Source: Mesostigma viride (lineage: Eukaryota > Streptophyta > Mesostigmatophyceae > Mesostigmatales > Mesostigmataceae). Taken from it: DNA of 64,000 bases. Made by a program: the position numbers and the translations under genes. Below are positions 22,901 through 33,535 of the stretch, piece after piece. The notes beneath the pieces are model-generated. The model searched no databases. It had not been told where the DNA came from and saw nothing but the letters and a program-made list of their open reading frames with translations. The DNA lies in the NCBI GenBank assembly GCA_009746045.1, contig RPFO01000026.1:4525320-4589319 (forward strand), given 5' to 3'. Each line of letters starts with the position of its first letter. Position 1 is the stretch's first letter.

Positions 22901-25900
22901 AAGGGGGCCGTGAGGTTGTCGATAGCATTCCTTGGCCCGATGCACGTCTGCCCCCGCCCATATGTGAAACTGATCGCTCCCCGATGCTTGGTGCGCGCTG
23001 ACCCAACCATTGGGCCCAACCGGTACAGCATGCCTGTGACCGGCGCACGCCATGCCTACTGGACACCCTGCATCATGCCTCTTCCGTGTCCTTGCGCACT
23101 GCGCCTCCTTGCGCGCCCATGCACCGCGCCTGTGCACCCTCCTCGCGCGGCACGCACCGGACCATGCGCCATGCCTGCGTGATGTTCTTGGGTGGGGTCC
23201 GGGTGCCCGCACCGGACCATGCATGATGACTGTGAGTCCGTGCATCCGTACCGGGGGTGGTCGTCGTGAACAGTTGCAGTGCACACACTGTATGATTAAA
23301 GGACCTGCCTTCTGGACAGGCTCATGTGTGCCATCGCGTCGATGGGGGTCCCTGCAGGTGGTGACTTTTGGCACTCTTGCAAGGTCTTAGGGCAGTCAAA
23401 ACACGCAAGAAAGGATACCTCCCATTTTTATGTCTTATTGCATCTGCAACGTGTCGATTTTCATGCCCATCGCCTATCGAACGTTGGTATTATATTCTTG
23501 CTTCTCTTCTTTGATGGAAATTTGATGGTTGTGCGGAGGCCAAACATGAAGGGCAGTGCGCCGGCACCGACGCCCATCCCACGACGTGCCTTGGCTCCTC
23601 TCTGCGATTCAAACAAGCATCGCATTGTCAAGGTAGGCTGTGCCGTGACAATACCCAGCGCGTGTGGCGGGTCCTCGCTCGTGGCCGTTTGTTTGACCCT
23701 GCTCTTCCCTAGTGCTGCCGGCCCTTGCAATCGCCGTTCCTCTTGTCCCTCATCCCCTCTTCGGCTCCCCCCCACCTGCTCCCGTCCTCACATCAACCCC
23801 CGCCCCAGCTTTGACCCCCAGCACGCGTGGCGGGTGATCCTCGAGGAGCGCATCACCCACATGTGCGGCGCCCCGATCGTCCTCCACTCCCTCGCCCACT
23901 CCCCCCACGCGCCGCGGCCGGGAGAGCTCCCCCAGACGCTGACCATCGTGACCGCGGGGGCGCCCCCATCGCCGACCCTCCTCGCCCGCATGGAATCCCT
24001 CAACGTTGATGTCCGCCACATGTACGGGCTCACAGAGACCTACGGCCCGCACACGGTCTGCGCAGTGCAGGACACCTGGCGGGGGCTGCCCTTGGCGGAG
24101 CGCGCCGCTAAGGTTTCCCGCCAGGGCGTTGGGATGATCTGCGCCGACCCTGTCAGGGTGGTCGACGGCGACATGCGCGACGTGCCCCGCGACGGCGCCA
24201 CGATGGGCGAGGTCGTCATGCGGGGGAACAACGTGATGAAGGGGTACTTCAGTGACCCTAGAGCGACCGAGCGCGCGTTTCACGGCGGGTGGTTCCACTC
24301 GGGCGATCTCGCGGTCATGCATCCTGACGGGTACATCGAGCTGAGAGACCGGAGCAAGGACGTCATCATCACGGGGGGGGAGAACGTGTCGTCCATCGAG
24401 GTGGCGCAGGTGGGGGGTGTGGGTGGGGAGAGATGGGTGTTCTTACTAGTTTAGGTGGGGGGTGGAGGACGGCAACGATGTTTTGTTGAATGATGGGGGG
24501 CGATAGGCTTGTTTGTTTCATGTTGATTGTGGCTGGGACAGGCATCCGCATGAGTACTCACATGGAGGACTGTGTTGGTCATTGATTTGAGCACCGGGGA
24601 GGGACCGGAGCAAGGACGTGATCATCTGTCGCGGTCGTGCAGGTGGGGGGGGGGGGAGGAGGGGAGAGAGAGTTGGGTGCTCTGACTCAAGGTGTGGCCG
24701 CGCAGGCGGCTGGTGAAGAAGACAAGGGGGCAAAATTGGCAAACGGGTGTCGCTGGTGGTTTAGATGGCGTCGGTGGGTGGTGACAGATAGTAGGGGTGC
24801 CTTGCATCCAGTTTAGATCACCAGGTGCTTGGGTGGGGAGGGGCAAAAGAAAAATGGGGTGTTATGATAGTTTAGGTCACGCACTTCGGTGTTCAAAGAC
24901 AGCAGGGGTGTGTTTTTGAGTGCGACAGCTGGCACAGGTGGGTGGCACCTAGGCACGTGTTGGGGCACGTGATGGGCCAGCTGGCACAAGTGGGTGGGGT
25001 CAACGAGTTTGGGCCCATGACGGGCCAGCTCGAGCAGGAGGCTCCAGCAGGAGGGTGGCAGGTTGTTGGGTTGTTGCAGTTGCGTCGTGAGTGCAAGTGC
25101 ATGTTTGGTAATTACCCCGCACATACTATGCATCGAATGGCGACCGTGGTTTCCAGGTCTCCCTTCATGTTTGTGGCCTTGAATGGCCAGTGATTCCTTT
25201 AAGGTATTTGCGCTTAGCGCCATGTGGCATATTGAACCAAGGAAACTAGCTTTGGCTAGGCCAATGTGTGGCTTTTAGCCTATAAAAATCTGGCTAGGCA
25301 CGGCCACGTGTGGCGACTGGCGGGCGGGCGAGTCAACTGGCTTCCCTGGTCACACAATGCTCCCTTCTTAACCTGTCACCTGCCACTTGCGGGCAGCCTT
25401 CCGAGTCACTGAGTCCTGAGCGCAGAATTCTTCACGTACACTGCGGCGTGGCGCGGCGCTTTGTGGCCAGTCAGCTAGTGAGCTTCAGGCGACCAAAGCA
25501 CGCGAGTCGACACTCGACAGCCACGGGGCACTGGGCCATTGTTGACTGGCGGAAGCTACTCGTAGTACTACTAGGGAGACTTGCGGCGGAGAGCCGGCTG
25601 GAACACAGATTGACATGGCCAAGTGTGGCGTCACTAGGTAGTAGCTTTGGATTCAACACGGCCATGATGTGGTGACCAGCAATTGCCAAGTAGCACAGCT
25701 CCGCCACATTGTGGCGTCTTGGGACCTGTCATTTGGGGTTGATATCGCCACAATTTGCTAAAACAGGCGCTACAACGCCACATTTGGCGAGCAAACGCCA
25801 CGAATAAACACTGTGTATGGCCATTCGTGCGCTAAATTGTGGGCTTGGGTGTGCTTCATGCCCATACAAGGTATGCATGCGTGGAGCTGTGTCGGTCTAC

Positions 25901-26643
25901 CGCGTCGCAAGGCGACGAACCGACGCCTATTTAAGAAGTGGTTGGGTGCCATTTTTTCTAGGTTTCATGTCATTGGACTTTCCTGTGATGAATCTGTCTG
26001 ATATGATGCAGATACTTTCTCGACAACCCTCATGGCGTTTTGGTTAGACATGGGAGTGGGTTAAAGAAGACGCTTATGTGCCCACTTGTTGTCACATAGC
26101 CAGCTGCTCTGTTTCTACTTCATTTGACTGGGCACATGAGCTGTGGTGTCTTCCGTATTCCACATTTCGTTCTCAAAACAACGTTGGCATGCACAGATCC
26201 TGGAACGGCACCCTGCTGTGATGGAGGTTGCCGTCATCGGCGTTCCCCATCCCAAGTGGGGGGAAACTCCCAAAGCATTCGTAAAGCTGTGGCCATCCCA
26301 TGCCAGTCCTGGGTCCAGTCCCCCGGGACCCTCTGCGGCTGCTGCATCTCCAGCGGAGGGCGTGACAGGTGGTAGCATAAATCATGCTAAGGCTGTTGAG
26401 AAACAAGCTGCCTCTGTCAGCGAGGGAGGTGCACATGACACGGATGCATTGGCAGCCCACTGCCAGCTCATGGAGAAAGAGCTCATCACATTCTGCCGGC
26501 AAAACCTCTCGCATTACAAGTGCCCGACGGCGGTCCAGTTTGTGCAGGAGCTGCCCAAGACGAGCACGGGCAAGATACAGAAGCACATTCTGCGGGACAA
26601 GGAGTGGATGGGGCATGGGACTATGCGAATCCAGGGGTCGTGA
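16987..26643 (+). CDS. Acyl-CoA synthetase, acyl-activating enzyme (AAE) family, seven exons
   Basis: ATP-dependent ligation of a carboxylic acid to CoA through an acyl-adenylate. Exons: 16987-17146, 17426-17564, 20244-20709, 21721-21825, 22813-22892, 23809-24409, 26197-26643. All phases agree, giving 665 aa. Landmarks: [20 protein letters not shown] across exon 1/2; the AMP-binding P-loop YTSGTTGAPKG split by intron 3 (about 251-260); [10 protein letters not shown] at the start of exon 5; YGLTETYGP near 388; [16 protein letters not shown] near 477; [15 protein letters not shown] near 498; and the C-terminal [14 protein letters not shown] near 638. Order and motifs match plant-type AAE (short-chain or benzoate-CoA ligase-like) proteins; the substrate is not predictable. 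Gly- and Ala/Ser-rich inserts lie in exons 3 and 7. The N-terminus ([21 protein letters not shown]) looks like a mitochondrial presequence. There is no C-terminal peroxisome signal. An in-frame GTG at 16954 was not used. Confidence 0.93.
17689..19253. repeat. CCCTT pentanucleotide array, about 1.57 kb, in AAE intron 2
   Basis: Almost uninterrupted CCCTT on the plus strand with scattered CCTT four-base units and one CTCCC. It is a pure polypyrimidine/polypurine tract, so triplex (H-DNA) formation is plausible. It gives 600-aa spurious frames on both strands (LPFPS and REGKG repeats) that are not genes. Confidence 0.97.
19861..20133 (+). repeat. Ghost copies of AAE exon 3 acceptor edge
   Basis: Exon 3 begins at 20244 with GAACCTGCCGGAGCACCTCG then AGGCCCA. 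Within intron 2 are AAG then GAACCTGCCTGAAGACATCG and AGGCCCT (from 20101), GCAG then GAACTTGCGCGCGCACC (from 19980), and CACATCGAGGCCCTACG (from 19868). The 20101 copy is the clearest. Confidence 0.7.
20929..21720. other. AAE intron 3, GGTTGG-rich
   Basis: Intron 3 runs 20710-21720. Its sequence has loose GGTTGGTTGG-type and GTGGATGCTGTGTCGG repeats (21308-21362). No exon or RNA gene seen. Confidence 0.5.
22150..22352. repeat. 35-bp tandem repeat, about 6 copies, in AAE intron 4
   Basis: The unit carries GCTTATCGGTCTCCGTGCTA then ACTACTTGGTCATCT, with single-base changes between copies. Confidence 0.85.
22570..22732 (+). repeat. Tandem ghost of AAE exon 5 with its acceptor
   Basis: A segment about 163 bp upstream of exon 5 repeats both the intron end and the exon. 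The ghost acceptor CCCTTCCAG is followed from 22650 by CTGCCCATGTTCCACTGCAA, identical to the first 20 bases of exon 5 (22813). Flanking similarity extends through TGTGCTGCGTGC and GTGGTGCTGGCTGCG, and later through CTCACGTATG. The rest of the ghost exon has decayed. Confidence 0.85.
24592..24660 (+). repeat. Ghost copy of AAE exon 6 donor edge
   Basis: Exon 6 ends GACCGGAGCAAGGACGTCAT ... GTGGCGCAG then GTGGGGGG (junction 24409/24410). In intron 6, GACCGGAGCAAGGACGTGAT and CGTGCAG then GTGGGGGG recur (junction 24642/24643), followed by a similar GAGAGAGTTGGGTG block. Some exon bases between the two blocks are missing from the ghost. Confidence 0.8.
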
Positions 26644-27330
26644 GTTGCTCATGCAACTTAACTTGCGGATCCAGGGTTCACATGAGTTGCTTGACCCACG
26701 GGCAATCGAAATCGCTTAACGGCCACGGGAACAAGATTGAGACGGCTGATGCGATGCATCGCTCATGCTCTGCCCTCTCCTGCTGAGGATCTGGGCTCTG
26801 GGGAGCTAGACTCTGAACAAATAGAGTTGCAGCAAGGGAGGGCTAGGCCAGGGAGAGCTTGTGCCCACATTTTGAAGGGAGGAAGCTCATACATCCTTAC
26901 ACGACGTTGAACCGCCATGCGTCCAGGAATGTTACAGTCTCGCTTAATACCAGTGCAATACTTAAATGGCCGTGATTCGGGAAACCACGAGAATATCGAT
27001 GCGTGCAGACAGATTCATGGCATCACATGCATGACGGTTCCTCATTCGTTTCCTGGTGGAGTATCACGTCCGACAGCATGAGAAGTTAAGGAATCCACAT
27101 GCATGTAATTTCATCGATATGCATGTGACCCACCAACACAAAAATTGACGATGCCACGAGCCACGAGCGGACATGGCTGACGGCGGGGCTCAGAACTTTT
27201 GCGTCTGAGCCCCAAATTAAGTCGGGCTACTTGCATCAGATGCCGGCGTCTTTTCAAGACGCATCTGCTAGTATAATCGGTTACGGCTGTAACACAGTAC
27301 GTATATTTTGCCAATGCCACCAAAACGCAG
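26644..27330. other. AAE 3' flank, nothing recognised
   Basis: Downstream of the AAE stop there is no supported gene up to the dispersed repeat beginning near 27330. The first bases after the stop repeat the coding end (GCGGATCCAGGG near 26666 against GCGAATCCAGGG at 26626). Confidence 0.5.
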
Positions 27331-27465
27331 CCTCGACAAACAAATCGAGCTGCTGTCGGCATTCCAGTCGACAGCAGCTCGTGCGACATGAACTCCTGCG
27401 GACGCGGCAACCCTCTCGCACTGATATCCCAGCTCTCCCCCCCGGTCTGCCTGAGCCTCGATCGA

Positions 27466-27878
27466 CGCAATTAATTAATTAGACTCGTGCTCCCGTTGGG
27501 GAGTCACGGAGCATTAACCCCGATGGATGGATGGATGGATGGATGGATGGATGGATGGATGGATGGATGGATGGATGGATGGATGGATGGATGGATGGAT
27601 GGATGGATGGATGGATGGATGGATGGATGGGTGGGTGGGTGGGTGGGTGGGTGGGTGGGTGGGTGGGTGGGTGGGTGGGTGGGTGGGTGGGTGGGTGGGT
27701 GGGTGGGTGGGTGGGTGGGTGGGTGGGTGGGTGGGTGGGTGGGTGGGTGGGTGGGTGGGTGGGTGGGTGGGTGGGTGGGTGGGTGGGTGGGTGGGTGGGT
27801 GGGTGGGTGGGTGGGTGGGTGGGTGGGTGGATGGATGGATGGATGGATGGATGGATGGATGGATGGATGGATGGATGG
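27466..27878. repeat. TTAA-hairpin motif followed by GGAT/GGTG/GGAT composite array
   Basis: An (TTAA)n stretch and a hairpin motif (CGTGCTCCC ... GGGAGTCACGGAGCA, 27487-27513) precede a tetranucleotide array. GGAT runs about 27522-27628, GGTG about 27629-27828, then GGAT again to about 27877. The symmetrical layout suggests GGTG expanded inside an older GGAT array. Confidence 0.9.
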
Positions 27879-27974
27879 GTGCATGCAAACAGTCCTACCG
27901 GTCTAATCTATAGATCTACATCAGCTACAGGTACAACATCTACGTAACAGCGTCACTAACTACAACATCTATCT

Positions 27975-28870
27975 AAACAGCATCACGCTATACCCTAGGG
28001 GAGCTGTCTGGCGTGCCTCCCGCAGGTTTGCACACGCGGGCGCTTCCCCACAGGGGGGGGCTCGTTGTCCTCTATGACCTGGGCCCACTTGGCCTTGTCC
28101 ATCATCTTCTTCCAAATCACAGAGAGGCCTAGGCCCCCCATGTCCTCTACTAGCTGTTCTTTGAAGGTGCGGGCCTGGCGGCATCGATCTAACATCACGG
28201 GGCCCGGCCCACGTCAGGAGGTGCCGGCCAGGCTGAGCTGGTCGCAGTCCCGCGGGGGGGGCACGTGAGGTGTCTACCTGGTTGGTGCGAGCTAGGTGCC
28301 CTACGAGCTGCAGGCGCCGCTGCTTAATGGTGCTGGTGATATATGGCATGCCCTGGTACAGGTCCTCATTGCGGACATGAGCAGCATATCCTACTCTGAA
28401 AATGGATCGCAGCATGTTGGTGACCGTGCCGTCCAGCTTGCGGGCCAGGTCGGCGGTGAGGGTCCACGTCTCGGCCCCATACGTGAGAACAGGAAGGACG
28501 AGGACCTTAAGCAGGTCCTGTTTCTCGATCTTGCCCAGGGGCTTGCGCCACAGGGCCCGGTACTGGCGTAAAGCGTGCCAGGCGAGGGAGATGCGATGGT
28601 CCACATCAACCTCGCAGCTGGGGAGCAGGCTGCCCAGCAGCTCAAGTGACGCGGTCCCGATACAGGACTCGAGAGCCGTCTAGGAAATAGAGGGGTGGCG
28701 GTGAGTGGGTGAGCCCAACCGCCAGGGCCTCTGTCTTCTTGCTGACCTCAAGCCCCACTAGTGCACGGGCCTCGATTATTAGCCAGGCAGTCAAGCCATG
28801 TCTGCACGTGCCCAGCTAGTGTCCTCGAAGAGGGTGGTGTCGTCTGCGAAGATGACCGACGCAATGCTCT
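27975..28870 (-). mobile_element. Non-LTR retrotransposon remnant, reverse transcriptase C-terminal part
   Basis: Read on the minus strand in several frames: VIFADDTTLFEDT (catalytic FADD box, about 28860), GLEVSKKTEALAVGL, then LPVLTYGAETWTLTADLARKLDG and LQLVGHLARTNQVDTS. These are the late palm and thumb/connection motifs of LINE reverse transcriptases. Stops and frame changes break it, and the N-terminal half is absent. Confidence 0.8.
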
Positions 28871-29068
28871 ATATACACCAAAGTCGTCGCCCATTCCAAA
28901 GAAAACCCAAACTTCCCATACCAAATGGCCCGAGGTCCGCCGCTTCGGCGCCGGCCATCATTGCAGCGGGATTTTCATGCATCTTGGAAATCTTTAATTT
29001 ACGCTCACGAAGGAACAATGTGACGATGTTATCAAGCTCCTGGCCGGCCTGCCACGACGAAGTTTTAA

Positions 29069-31155
29069 CCCTTAAATGGTGCTCGCGCCTATTTGTAGGC
29101 GCGAGTTGAACTCGCGCCTACAAATAGGCGCGAGATGGGAAGCGGCGCGGCGCGAATGCCAGTAGACATTTCCGTGATATTTTTAGGTCTGCTGCTAGAG
29201 CTAGATGTGCTCTACGCCCTGATACCGGACATCACTATGTTTCGACCAAGTCTACAGGGACTAATTAACGGTTACAGTACAGGGGGTACCCAGGTCCACC
29301 GGGACGAAAGTGAATGTAAAATAATTACGAACATGCATATTCGAGGCTATGGCGGTGCAGAAAACTGATTGGTGTAGGAGCATCGATGCATGGATTCGTT
29401 CCAAATTTTGTAGGCATTATTTATGCGTTATAAAGATGCTGTAGCCGCAGTCGCGCAACATTTACTGAGGTGCGCAATCATCTCGGTCTGGGTTTTACTG
29501 CGTCAACGCGTGTTTATTGTGACGGGAGTGACAATGAAGCTAGCACTTGTTATCGGCGGCTTTATAATTGAATATTTCGCATCGAGTAAATTTGTTACGA
29601 TGTATTTCGAATATTTCATTAGTGTCGTGGGCCAGGAAAGTCTTGACGCATCGGCCCTGTCGTCAGCTTGCTAGCTGTCCTTGAGCCTTTTTTTTGCGGT
29701 TTCGACCTGGCGTAGTTTAGTGTCCCTGCGGTTACCGTCGACAAGATAAAGTCGTCGTATCACTCGGTAAGTAATCTCGGACTCATTGTTGAAGGTTTGG
29801 GATGTCAAAGTTGCTTCGTTACTACTTTTCTGTAATGGTTTGTGGTGGTGGTTGCGCACAGCCATTACGGTCAGATTTTCATCAGTTTTGTGCATGATTG
29901 GCTGCGTCTGCACCAAATATACTAGAATAATGATTGGTGTTACATGTAAATAAGTTCTATATGGTATCATGATGGTTTCTATAGCCTAAATCCTTAAGAA
30001 TAGATGGTATCCTGGCCTGTTTTTGGTTAGCCTTTTAGCTTTGTTAGTATTGCTGTTGTGCAGTCACCCCATCTGTCTTCATGTAACACCTGTGGAGGTC
30101 CCAGTGCCCTGCTTGCATTCAAAAGAAGGTCCATGAGTTGTCTCTGTGTCATTTCATCTCAGGCAAGCATATGGAGGTCATTTTTTATGTTGTGGATGCA
30201 TGGGCTACGTAGCCCCTTGCACACGTGCATTTGGGCCTTGGCACAGTGGTATACCTGCTAGTAGAGCTTGGTAGCCACCACATGGTGACGTTTTCTTTAG
30301 AACAACATGAGCATAGTTTAAGCTGTGTGTTAGTGATCATTTTGAGCATTACCCGGCCATTCAAAAGCACCATTGTGCACGCCTCATACCATTGTAATGC
30401 CACTTAGTGCCGCATGTCGCCCCGTAGCCAGTTAACAGCTGAAATGATGAAGCCCAGCATATAAGGAGCTCCAGTTAGCATTTCCAATGATCTAGGCTTA
30501 CTTTTACTTATTTAGTGTAGCACTGACATGTGAGAAAAACTGTGCATGTGGTAGGCTTGTGTGGTGGGTAGTCATTGGCCTTACCATGCCATGATACGCG
30601 CGAATGTGACTGTGCACTGGCATGGCTACCTATGTTTAATCGCTGTTATGGATGTTCTGTATGCTGGAATTGATGAAATAATGCATGTTTGATCATTTAT
30701 GATGTTTTATGATGCTACGGACTGAGGCGCCTGCCTTGTAATGCTAGCAAATGTCACCAGCCAAACTGGCTCCTATTTTTAGGCGCGAGTTATTTTTAGA
30801 TAATGCATCTGGGTCCCTGGGACAACCTGTCATGTCAGTGTTCAGAAGCCATGCCTGGCTACCCAAGCAACTGCCTTTAAAATGTTGGGAGCAACGGAAC
30901 TGTTTTCAGGTGTAATAATGCATTATACATGAGTGTTTTTCTCGCACTCGCGCACCCCCCTGAGGGTGGTGCTATATTTAGCACCCATAGGACATTGCAA
31001 CATGACCAATGACATGACCCCCAAGTAAGTCCCTATATGTGTGTGCTTTGGTCCCAGTATGGACCCTAAATTGTTTTTAGGTTAGGTTGTGGACATTACC
31101 ATGCAAGGTGCAACTGGAGCCTATTTTTAGGCGCGAGTTGGACACCATTTAATGG
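29069..31155. mobile_element. piggyBac-like DNA element with TTAA target duplication (2087 bp)
   Basis: TTAA at 29065-29068 and 31156-31159 flanks an insertion absent from the paralogous copy near 49108. Inner ends are inverted: CCCTTAAATGGTG on the left, and CCATTAAATGGTG read inward from the right, each followed by CGCGCCTA-containing sequence. The left end holds a perfect 24-bp inverted repeat (29082-29105 and 29111-29134) with spacer TTGAA. TTAA target sites and CCYT-type ends are the hallmark of piggyBac elements. I see no intact transposase, so it is a non-autonomous or decayed copy. Confidence 0.7.
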
Positions 31156-31255
31156 TTAATTCTGCCTATACTCCTGGCGACAATGTCACCAAGCCCAACT
31201 GGGAATGGCTGCTTCAAGAACCGGAGGCGCACTTGAAGGGCAGTCCTCATGTGCA

Positions 31256-32937
31256 GCTATCAAGGAGACAACCAGCGCAGGCCAGAAATCGGGAGAATCC
31301 GAACCAGGGTAGCTCGAGCCTGCAGTTATCTTGTCCGCGTGTTCGAGTCGTTCAGGATGATGAAGATGAATGGTGATGGAAATGTGTATCCTTGTGCATT
31401 TAAATTATGGCTGGCTTACGTGTAGAGCGACTAGATGACTGACCTAGACGGTGGGGCCGGAAACAGCATGCTTGATCAGGGCGTGTGTTTCGAGCCTATA
31501 ATTGGCCGGGAGTGTCTAGTGGTGAGCACCATTGCTGCGATCGCTCTCCCACCATTTACGAGGAAATACCCGCAAATGGAAAACCACTGAAAAGCTCTAG
31601 CTAGTCAGTCATCACGTTAGCCATGCCATGCTTCCAAACGTCCAAGACTATCCCGTTTCGTTTAAGTGGCCAGCCGGAGCGGCTGCTTAGGTTTTAGCGG
31701 GCAAGTGTTCGAAGCGCGTCATTGGTGAATTACTCGGGAACTTGGGTTTCCCCGCGAAACTCCAACCGCACGTTCAGATTTCCAAATCTCAAGTAAAGTT
31801 CGGCGCAACTTTCTGAACGGGGGCAGTTGACGAGCAGCATTCCTCCGGACGAATGAATTGCGTTCCATACTTGCGCAAAATTTTGAAAGGTAGCTTGCGT
31901 GCAGCCCTACTAAAATTTGCGCGCACGTTCAGATTTCCAAATCTCAAGTAAATTTCCGCGGAACATTCTGAACGGGGGTAGTTGGCGGGCAGCGTTCCTC
32001 CAGACGAATGAAATGCGTTCCATACTAGCGCAAAATTTTGAAAGGTAGCTTGCGTGCAGCCCTACTAAAATTTGCGCAAAGTGTAGGACTGAAAATTCGT
32101 AACGGAAAGGTTTTGGTAGTTGCCGTCACTTCCTCTTGTGCAAACGTGTGGGAGTGAAAATTCGTAACGGAAACTTTTTGGTAGTTGCCGTCACTTCATT
32201 TTGCGCGAGTGTTGGGCTGAAAATTCGTAACGGAAACTTTTTGGTAGTTGCCGTCACTTCCTTTGGTTCGACTGAAAATTCGCTGAAATTCGCTGAATTC
32301 GTACCGTAGCCTAATTTTTAGTACCTCGAAGTGACGGGGCACCTAAAAATTTGCCCACAAGTACACTTGGCAGCGCGCTCACTGGGAAAAATTGTACAGC
32401 CGCTCCGGCGGGCCACTTGAACGAATTGTAATTGTGACTGCACACGGTGCAAAGGCAAAAAGCCGTAGGACAGCACTTTTAAATGTGCGGCGGGAACCAA
32501 AAGCCTGCGTATGCCAGAAAACATCGTGTTGCTGCAGCGATGCGACGATGTGGACAACGAATCCAGTGCCAAGCTCGGAACGGCCGCAAAGGAGATCTGG
32601 CATCACAGAGCTCAGATGTGCGGAGATACTATGCGATCCAGCCGGTCCACGACCTGTTTGTAGAGCTTGTGCCAAGGGGCACCACGTACCGAACAGATGT
32701 GGGTGATCGACGTTGCAAAAAACACCGGACTTGACGGAGCATAATGTCTCGTTCATAGTCTTTGACCAACAAACGATGCAAGAGTTCAACAAGAGTCGTG
32801 ATGAAATCGACACGATAACAACAAAGACGGGAAAAACGATGTAACTGAGAAAGAACAACACCATATTTTGCTGTGTGGGAAAGGAGACCAGTTGTGAATA
32901 TCGGGGTAACGAATAAAAGCAAGTCGCTGGTATTTAG
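31256..32937. mobile_element. Second insertion in the ORF1-type element
   Basis: Sequence between GTGCAGCTAT (left) and GGCTATACCTGCG (right) is missing from the copy at 48.8-50.6 kb. GCTAT may be the target duplication. The left end, CAAGGAGACAACCAGCGCAG, is the reverse complement of a terminus also found at 36600-36650, 36900-36940 and 34545-34588, so this belongs to the dispersed family seen at 7.7 and 36.8 kb. Short frames inside show no recognised domain. Confidence 0.6.
31768..32265. repeat. Two tandem repeats inside the second insertion
   Basis: A ~155-bp unit (GCACGTTCAGATTTCCAAAT ... CTACTAAAATTTGCGC) occurs twice at about 31768-31921 and 31922-32075. It is followed by three ~62-bp units containing GAAAATTCGTAACGGAAA and TTTTGGTAGTTGCCGTCACT (32088-32258). 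Confidence 0.85.
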
Positions 32938-33219
32938 GCTATACCTGCGCTGCGATGCATGCAGGACGTCACCCAGACAACTGGCTACGCTGGCCTCAGA
33001 AGCCTCCTCAGGCATGAGCGCAGACGGGCACTACCACAGCAGCTGCAGCATCCTTGCAGAGCGGCACCTCCCCCAGCACGGACTCCATCCGAGCTGCAGT
33101 GGCGAAGCAGCTGGCGCCGATGGCTGAGCAGCTTGCCGCCCTGAACGCGCCCGATGGCCCACTCAACACTCTCTCGGCCGAGGTCAACAACATTGAAGCC
33201 AGAGTCACCATGCAGCCTC

Positions 33220-33535
33220 TTTTCAATAAGCTTCCAGCCTCAGTGTTTTCTCCCCACGGGCCCCGCGGCGCGTTGCTATAGCCAGGGTGAGAAGTCCGCA
33301 GGTGGAGGTTCATTGCCCCTGAGGATAGCCGCTACACTACCGCCTCGTCTGCCATTACAGTAGAGGACAGCTCGGATGAGGATTACATCCCCATCTAGTG
33401 CTTTATAATGGTTGGGGAATGATGCAGACGATATTTGTTTAAACTTTAGTGTATAATTATTTTCTCTAATGAGTGAGATTAGCATAGTACTCCGTGGCAT
33501 GCCTTTGCGCATGACACGCAAGTACTTACTTACTC
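33220..33535 (+). mobile_element. Short retroposed element with TTAC tail and 11-bp target duplication
   Basis: CATGCAGCCTC occurs directly before (about 33209-33219) and just after the insert (33537-33547), which is absent from the copy near 49485. The insert ends in ACTTACTTACT, a tetranucleotide tail. Its coding-like part ends EDSSDEDYIPI then a stop near 33396. A related copy in reverse orientation at 45779-46140 carries a much longer GTAA run. This is the structure of a 5'-truncated non-LTR insertion. Confidence 0.7.

Noticed and set aside
30185-30403. Minus-strand frame with QWYEACTMVLLN as a piggyBac transposase remnant
   Set aside because: Only a faint resemblance to the tryptophan-rich late transposase region; no aspartate catalytic motifs could be placed.
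32379-33015. Minus- and plus-strand frames of 84-161 aa with several cysteines (for example CRACAKGHHVPNRCG)
   Set aside because: Suggestive of a zinc-binding transposase scrap but no consistent motif order; left as part of the unclassified insertion.
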